From Pseudomonadota bacterium (GTDB lineage Bacteria; Myxococcota_A; Polyangia; Polyangiales; Polyangiaceae), in contig JAEYWK010000200.1 in NCBI GenBank assembly GCA_023431345.1, forward strand, positions 1-9,802: a DNA stretch of 9,802 nucleotides. Direction: 5' to 3'. The first letter of the stretch is position 1. Each line of letters starts with the position of its first letter. A program made the position numbers and the translations under genes. The notes beneath the pieces are model-generated. The model saw only the letters and a program-made list of their open reading frames with translations, ran no database searches and had not been told where the DNA came from. Below are positions 6,429 to 9,802 of the stretch, in pieces.

Positions 6429-7186
6429 ACAACCACGTGGTCGTGCAGAGTTGCGCAGAACCGGCACCGCCTTGGCTATCGTCGCTCATGGAGTTGACGC
6501 GGTCCCGAGCTACCGAGTGCGGCTTGGGCTACGAGCGCATCCCGGATGCGGAGTTCCTTAGCTTGGCGCCAACGTCCGTATCCGCGAAAGTCACGGAGAG
6601 CATTCTCCCTGTCACTGACATCGCCCGGCTCTTGCTAATCGACGAGATGCATTCGGCAGGAGCTGAGAGAGTGACTTGGATTGACGCGGATGTCGTCCAC
6701 TTGCGACCGCTCCACCACGCGACGGCACTTGAACCCTATCCCCTCGCACTGACTCACGAGACCTGGATTCAGGAGCTTGCCGACGGCCGGGCGACGGTCA
6801 ACTATCGCGTCAACAACTCGTTCACAAGCGCAAGCCGATCTAGAGCCTTCACGCACCTAATCGAGGAGACCTTGAGTGCAGCAGACATTGAGGTGGGGCC
6901 CCTCGGCAAGTGTGACCTTGGTACGTATCTCTTGACTCGGCTCCACCAACGAAATGCGTTCCGCCTGAACCTTCATATTGCAAACCTCAGTCCATTGCTG
7001 AAGCGAAGCTCAGAGGACAGCCCCACAACCGTCGACATGTTCATTCGCGCGCTGCCGGCCCGTGTCGATGCCGTCAATATCGGTAGTTCCTCGGTCGACG
7101 AGAACTCCGAAGTTGGCCCACTTGACGAACCCATCACAAACCTCCTGCTAGAACGGTTGCGTCTAGTGACGACAGAGACAAGGTGA
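6425..7186 (+). CDS. GT-A-type glycosyltransferase (GT32/GT8-like)
   Basis: A 253-residue soluble protein predicted to transfer a sugar from a nucleotide-sugar donor. After an N-terminal strand (HVVVQSCAEP) and a GYERIPD segment, it has TD-x-x-R (T64-R68) followed by ERVTWIDADVVHLRPL, with the metal-binding DxD at D87-A-D89. The [ST]D-x-x-R ... [YW]-x-D-x-D order is that of GT32-like and related retaining enzymes. VNYRVNNSF (about 125-133) and CDLGTYLLTRL (about 162-172) could supply acceptor-side residues. No signal peptide or transmembrane helix is visible, so it would act at the cytoplasmic face. Start and preceding stop overlap as ATGA, implying coupled translation with the helical-repeat protein, a probable partner. 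Donor and acceptor are unknown; a surface-glycan role and modification of a protein target are both open. Confidence 0.72.
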   Translation: MNNHVVVQSCAEPAPPWLSSLMELTRSRATECGLGYERIPDAEFLSLAPTSVSAKVTESILPVTDIARLLLIDEMHSAGAERVTWIDADVVHLRPLHHATALEPYPLALTHETWIQELADGRATVNYRVNNSFTSASRSRAFTHLIEETLSAADIEVGPLGKCDLGTYLLTRLHQRNAFRLNLHIANLSPLLKRSSEDSPTTVDMFIRALPARVDAVNIGSSSVDENSEVGPLDEPITNLLLERLRLVTTETR

Positions 7187-7539
7187 GGTTCGCGCGCTCG
7201 CCAAGCCACTGCAATGCATGTCGCCGTTCGCTACGGCGCCAGCGACGTGCTGTCTGATGCCGTGTGTCATGGACGCGTGGGCCGATGATGCGTTCGGGCT
7301 GACGTGCGCCCACGCGTTGCGGGGTGCCGCGACTGGCAACGGCTTTGACCAATGGATTCCTTGGCTGCGCTGCTACTTCTGGATGATCGGGCCGTTGGGC
7401 ACTTTGGCGAGTCGTCTCCCGGAATCATCCAGAGTCGGCACGTCGACGGGAGTCGCGGCCCCAGCGTCGGCCGTGTGGTCGGCGCACCCGACAGATACGC
7501 TTGCGAGAGACGCCCACACACCCACACAAAGGCACCCAC
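7187..7539. other. Gene-poor 353-nt stretch at the right edge of the island
   Basis: No convincing coding sequence is present. An open frame runs through on the plus strand from 7218, but it continues out of frame through the aldo/keto reductase gene, gives a Cys/Trp-rich product I cannot place, and has no ribosome binding site. GC returns here to flank-like values, so a decayed chromosomal gene is possible. It contains the inverted repeat at 7378-7433, a TANNNT element (TACGCT, 7496-7501) that could serve the aldo/keto reductase, and a CA-rich tract (7513-7530). Confidence 0.5.
7378..7433. repeat. Long imperfect inverted repeat in non-coding DNA
   Basis: The left arm TCTGGATGATCGGG (7378-7391) pairs with the right arm CCCGGAATCATCCAGA (7418-7433). 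The outer 10 bp are perfect and the inner 4 bp (CGGG/CCCG) need a 2-nt GA bulge; the loop is 26 nt. No T run follows on either strand, so a simple intrinsic terminator is unlikely. It could be an operator, a recombination or attachment site, or a structured RNA element. Confidence 0.55.
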
Positions 7540-8508
7540 GTGCACCAAGTCCCACTAGGCAACACCGGCCTGACAGTCAGCGAGCTAGCGCTCGGCTGCA
7601 TGACGTACGGCGACCCGCAGCGCGGCCTCCACACGTGGACTCTCACCGAGGAGCAGTCGCAGCCGTTCTTCAAGCAGGCGATCGAGCTGGGCATCACCCA
7701 CTGGGACACGGCCAACGTCTACCAGCAGGGCACCTCCGAGGAGTTTGTGGGCCGCGCCGTCAAGCGCTACTCGCGCCGCGAGCACGTGCAGATCGCCACC
7801 AAAGTGTGGGGCCGCATGCACGACGGTCCCACCGGCGCTGGCCTGTCAGCACCGGCCATCCGCGAGCAACTGGACGCCTCGCTGGCCCGCCTGGACACCG
7901 ACTACATAGACCTCTACTACATCCACCGGTTTGACGCCGAGACCCCCGTGGAGGAAACCATGGAGGCCCTCCACGCGGCGGTGACGGCCGGCAAGGTGCG
8001 GGCGCTGGGGGCATCGTCCATGTTCGCGTGGCAGTTCGCCAAGCTGCAGACCGCCGCCGCCGTCAACGGCTGGACGCCCTTTGCCGCCATGCAGAATCAG
8101 TACAACCTCATCAAGCGCGAGGACGAGCGCGAGCTCATCCCCATGTGCGCGGACATGGGCGTGAGCCTGGTCCCGTACTCGCCGCTGGGCAAGGGCAGGC
8201 TCACCAGGCCGTGGGGTGCGCAGACCGCCCGTTCCAGCGCCGACGCCGTGGCTGAGACCTTCGACTCCCCCCACGACTCCGGGGTCATCGACGCACTCCA
8301 GCGCGTGGCCGCCGCGCGTGACGTGCCGATGGCGCATGTGGCCCTGGCGTGGGTGCGCTCGCATGGCGTGGTGGCGTCGCCCATCATCGGCGCTACCAAG
8401 CCGCATCATTTGGCCGACGCTGTGGCTGGGTTGGACGTGACGCTCACCGCCGCTGAGATCGAGGAGCTGGAGGCGCCTTACGTGCCGCAAGCGCCGTACT
8501 GGTACTAG
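7540..8508 (+). CDS. YajO-like aldo/keto reductase
   Basis: A 322-residue NADPH-dependent oxidoreductase of the (beta/alpha)8 AKR fold, cytoplasmic. The catalytic tetrad is complete: D56 (HWDTANVY), Y61, K88 (IATKVW) and H129 (YYIHRFD). The N-terminus (LGNTGLTVSELALGCMTYG), the RLTRPWG segment and the C-terminal SPIIGATKPHHLADAV-type coenzyme loop closely follow E. coli YajO as I remember it; YajO has been linked to 1-deoxyxylulose 5-phosphate/thiamine-related metabolism, but the substrate here is not determinable. I chose GTG 7540 rather than TTG 7501: it starts right before the conserved VPLG strand and has AAAGG 7 nt upstream, while the 13 extra residues are not family-like. High GC marks it as flanking chromosome. 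It converges on dinB. Confidence 0.9.
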   Translation: MHQVPLGNTGLTVSELALGCMTYGDPQRGLHTWTLTEEQSQPFFKQAIELGITHWDTANVYQQGTSEEFVGRAVKRYSRREHVQIATKVWGRMHDGPTGAGLSAPAIREQLDASLARLDTDYIDLYYIHRFDAETPVEETMEALHAAVTAGKVRALGASSMFAWQFAKLQTAAAVNGWTPFAAMQNQYNLIKREDERELIPMCADMGVSLVPYSPLGKGRLTRPWGAQTARSSADAVAETFDSPHDSGVIDALQRVAAARDVPMAHVALAWVRSHGVVASPIIGATKPHHLADAVAGLDVTLTAAEIEELEAPYVPQAPYWY

Positions 8509-8549
8509 CTCGCGGCGACCCTGAACCACCCCTACTCGTGTTCCGCGAG
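8509..8549. terminator. Inverted repeat between convergent ends, possible bidirectional terminator
   Basis: CTCGCGG (8509-8515), directly after the aldo/keto reductase stop, is exactly complementary to CCGCGAG (8543-8549), inside the last codons of dinB. The loop is 27 nt. A shorter ACTCG/CGAGT pair (8534-8550) would compete with it. No T run is present, so this is a weak candidate only. Confidence 0.25.
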
Positions 8550-9746
8550 TCGAGGCATTCTCACGCCCTCATCGTGTCCCATGAGCGCGGCGCGGGTGAC
8601 GGCCGCGGCGCCAAACTTGTCGCGCACTGCGTCGAGCGCCTTGTCGATGCGCGCTCCGTCGTGCCAGTCAATGGGCAGTTCGGGCTGGAGGGTGTCGGCC
8701 CGCGCCAAGTGACCAAGCGAGACGCCGATGAGCGTGACGCCGCGCTCCGCGACGTCGGCTTCGACGCTTGCCAGCAGCCCCAACGCGACCCCCAGCAAGA
8801 CCTCCGTACGGTTGGTGGGGGCGCTCAAGGTCCTCGATCGAGTCGCCTTGGCGTAGTCGCCGTACCGCAGTCGCAACACCACAGTGCCACTCGACTGCTC
8901 GCGATCCCGCAAGCGCTTAGCGAGCTTGTCCATGATTTGCGTGACGATCAACTCGAGTTCCGCGAACGAGCGTCTCCGGTTGCCGAGCGCGCGCTGCGCC
9001 CCGATTGATCCATGCTGCTTGGTGGCCTCCACCGGTCGCGGATCCCGCAGCCGCGCCAACGCGTACAGATGAGCACCCGCCGCCTAGCCGAGCATCTGTT
9101 CGGCAAGGCCCGACTCCAATGCAGCGAGCTGACCCACAGTGCGGATGCCCCGCGCGTGCAACTTCTCCGCAGTCACCGCGCCCACGCCCCATAGCCGTTC
9201 CACCGGCAGCGGATGCAGGAACTCCTCCTCACGGTCAGGCTCCACGATGAGCAGTCCGTCCGGTTTGCTGACCGCGCTCGCCACCTTGGCGAGAAACTTA
9301 GTGCGCGCCACACCCACCGAGATCGCCAGCCCGACGTCGGTGCGCACCCGTTCCCGTAGCCTCACCGCAATCTGCTCTGGCGTTCCGGCTATGCGATGCA
9401 GCCCTCCCACCTCAAGGAACGCCTCGTCAATGGAGATGCCCTCAACATCGGGCGTGGTGTCGTGAAAGATGGCGAAGACATCGCGGCTGGCCGCGGAATA
9501 GGCCTCCATGCGGGCGGGCACCACCACGGCCTCGGGACACAGGGCGCGGGCCCGCGCGGTGCCCATCGCGGTACGCACTCCGCGGACCTTCGCCTCATAG
9601 CTGGCGGCAAGAACCACGCCACTGCCCACAATCACCGGCCGCCCACGCAATTCGGGTGCATCGCGCTGCTCTACGGAGGCATAGAACGCGTCGAGGTCAG
9701 CGTGAAGTACTGTCGCTTCGCCGCGCACTTCCGCCTCCCCAGTCAC
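8532..9746 (-). pseudogene. dinB: DNA polymerase IV, interrupted by an in-frame amber codon
   Basis: A Y-family translesion polymerase whose frame is open except for one stop. It starts at GTG (complement of 9744-9746) with AGGG upstream and would be 404 residues. The palm has HADLDAFYASVEQ (D17) and SIDEAFLE (D107, E108), the three catalytic acidic residues; YEAKVRGVRTAM fits the fingers, and LWGVGAVTAEKLHARGIRTVGQLA is the helix-hairpin-helix thumb. Codon 221 is TAG (complement of 9084-9086), falling between LG and AAGAHLYALARLRDPRP, a conserved stretch. Reading continues in the same frame through the little-finger domain to TAG at the complement of 8532-8534. The truncated product keeps catalysis residues but loses the DNA-gripping little finger and beta-clamp-binding tail, so it is probably inactive. 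Intact flanking frame suggests a recent mutation or base-call error; suppression is another possibility. Confidence 0.88.
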
Positions 9747-9760
9747 AGGTCCCTAGGAAC

Positions 9761-9802
9761 ATGGTCGCACCCGAGCCAGACAATCGCGCCTCAGCGCCCG
9801 GC
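9761..9802 (+). CDS. Possible start of a divergent gene, truncated by the window edge
   Basis: An ATG at 9761 opens a frame that stays open to the window edge (14 codons, MVAPEPDNRASAPG). It is divergent from dinB, whose start is 14 nt away. AGGA lies only 2 nt before the ATG, too close for a good ribosome binding site. Residues are too few to identify a family, and chance is a fair explanation in GC-rich DNA. Confidence 0.2.
   Translation, partial: MVAPEPDNRASAPG

Larger units (their letters stand above)
1239..7190. other. Candidate accessory/defence island beside tRNA-Lys
   Basis: Everything between the tRNA and the region before the aldo/keto reductase differs in composition and gene type from the flanks. 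Hand counts of 60-base samples gave GC 41/60 at 781-840 and 40/60 at 8041-8100 in the flanks, but 30/60 at 2101-2160 and 25/60 at 6241-6300 inside. Content is a nuclease-like DUF4365 protein, an R-M pair and an unexplained membrane/glycosyltransferase module. I found no integrase, no transposase and no second copy of the tRNA 3' end, so mobility is inferred and the right edge is approximate. Parts of the block, such as the endonuclease (36/60 at 3781-3840), are closer to the flanks. Confidence 0.4.

Noticed and set aside
7501..7539. Earlier TTG start for the aldo/keto reductase
   Set aside because: The added 13 residues are not family-like, and GTG 7540 has AAAGG at good spacing and begins at the conserved first strand.
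1239..7539. Direct repeat of the tRNA-Lys 3' end as a second attachment site
   Set aside because: I searched by eye for the T-arm and acceptor sequence in the rest of the window and found no convincing copy.
7218..7934. 238-codon plus-strand frame across the gene-free stretch and into the aldo/keto reductase
   Set aside because: Its second half is clearly the wrong frame of the reductase (Arg/His/Pro-rich). The first half has no ribosome binding site and no recognisable family, so I note only a possible decayed gene.
8532..9059. Separate 175-aa gene starting at TTG 9059 on the minus strand
   Set aside because: It is the in-frame little-finger part of dinB beyond the amber codon; no independent start signal is seen.
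1..9802. CRISPR array, transposase, integrase or rRNA
   Set aside because: No regularly spaced repeats, no transposase or integrase motifs, and no rRNA-like sequence were found on either strand.

Overview
The window looks like chromosomal DNA from a high-GC Gram-positive bacterium (Actinomycetota, possibly Micrococcales; the rank is a guess). The grounds are strong G/C bias at third codon positions in the flanking genes, GTG starts, a tRNA gene without an encoded CCA end, and family types common in that phylum (Pr6Pr-type membrane protein, APH-fold kinase, YajO-like aldo/keto reductase, DinB).

Layout. Left flank (3-1238): the C-terminus of a Pr6Pr-like membrane protein, an aminoglycoside-phosphotransferase-fold kinase 12 nt downstream, then tRNA-Lys(TTT). 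Middle block (about 1239-7190): accessory genes with visibly lower GC. These are a 596-aa minus-strand protein with an N-terminal DUF4365 nuclease-like domain; a divergent restriction-modification pair (BglII/BstYI-like endonuclease, then an MT-A70 adenine methyltransferase); and a cluster of three ORFs (small membrane-anchored beta-repeat protein, helical-repeat protein, GT-A-type glycosyltransferase). Right flank (about 7190-9802): a 353-nt stretch with no convincing gene but a clear inverted repeat, a YajO-like aldo/keto reductase, a convergent dinB broken by one in-frame amber codon, and possibly the first codons of a divergent gene at the edge.

How the parts fit. The middle block reads as a small defence or accessory island placed next to a tRNA gene. 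The R-M pair should cut and protect a GATC-containing site, and the DUF4365 protein is a second nuclease-like candidate transcribed away from it. The most unusual part is 5018-7186. The first two ORFs overlap in different frames around a run of seven C and may be one protein (membrane anchor, beta repeat, helical solenoid) made by frameshifting or split by an indel. The glycosyltransferase is joined to it by an ATGA stop/start overlap, suggesting a membrane-tethered scaffold working with a sugar transferase. I know of no named system with this arrangement. No integrase, transposase, CRISPR array or second att copy was seen.
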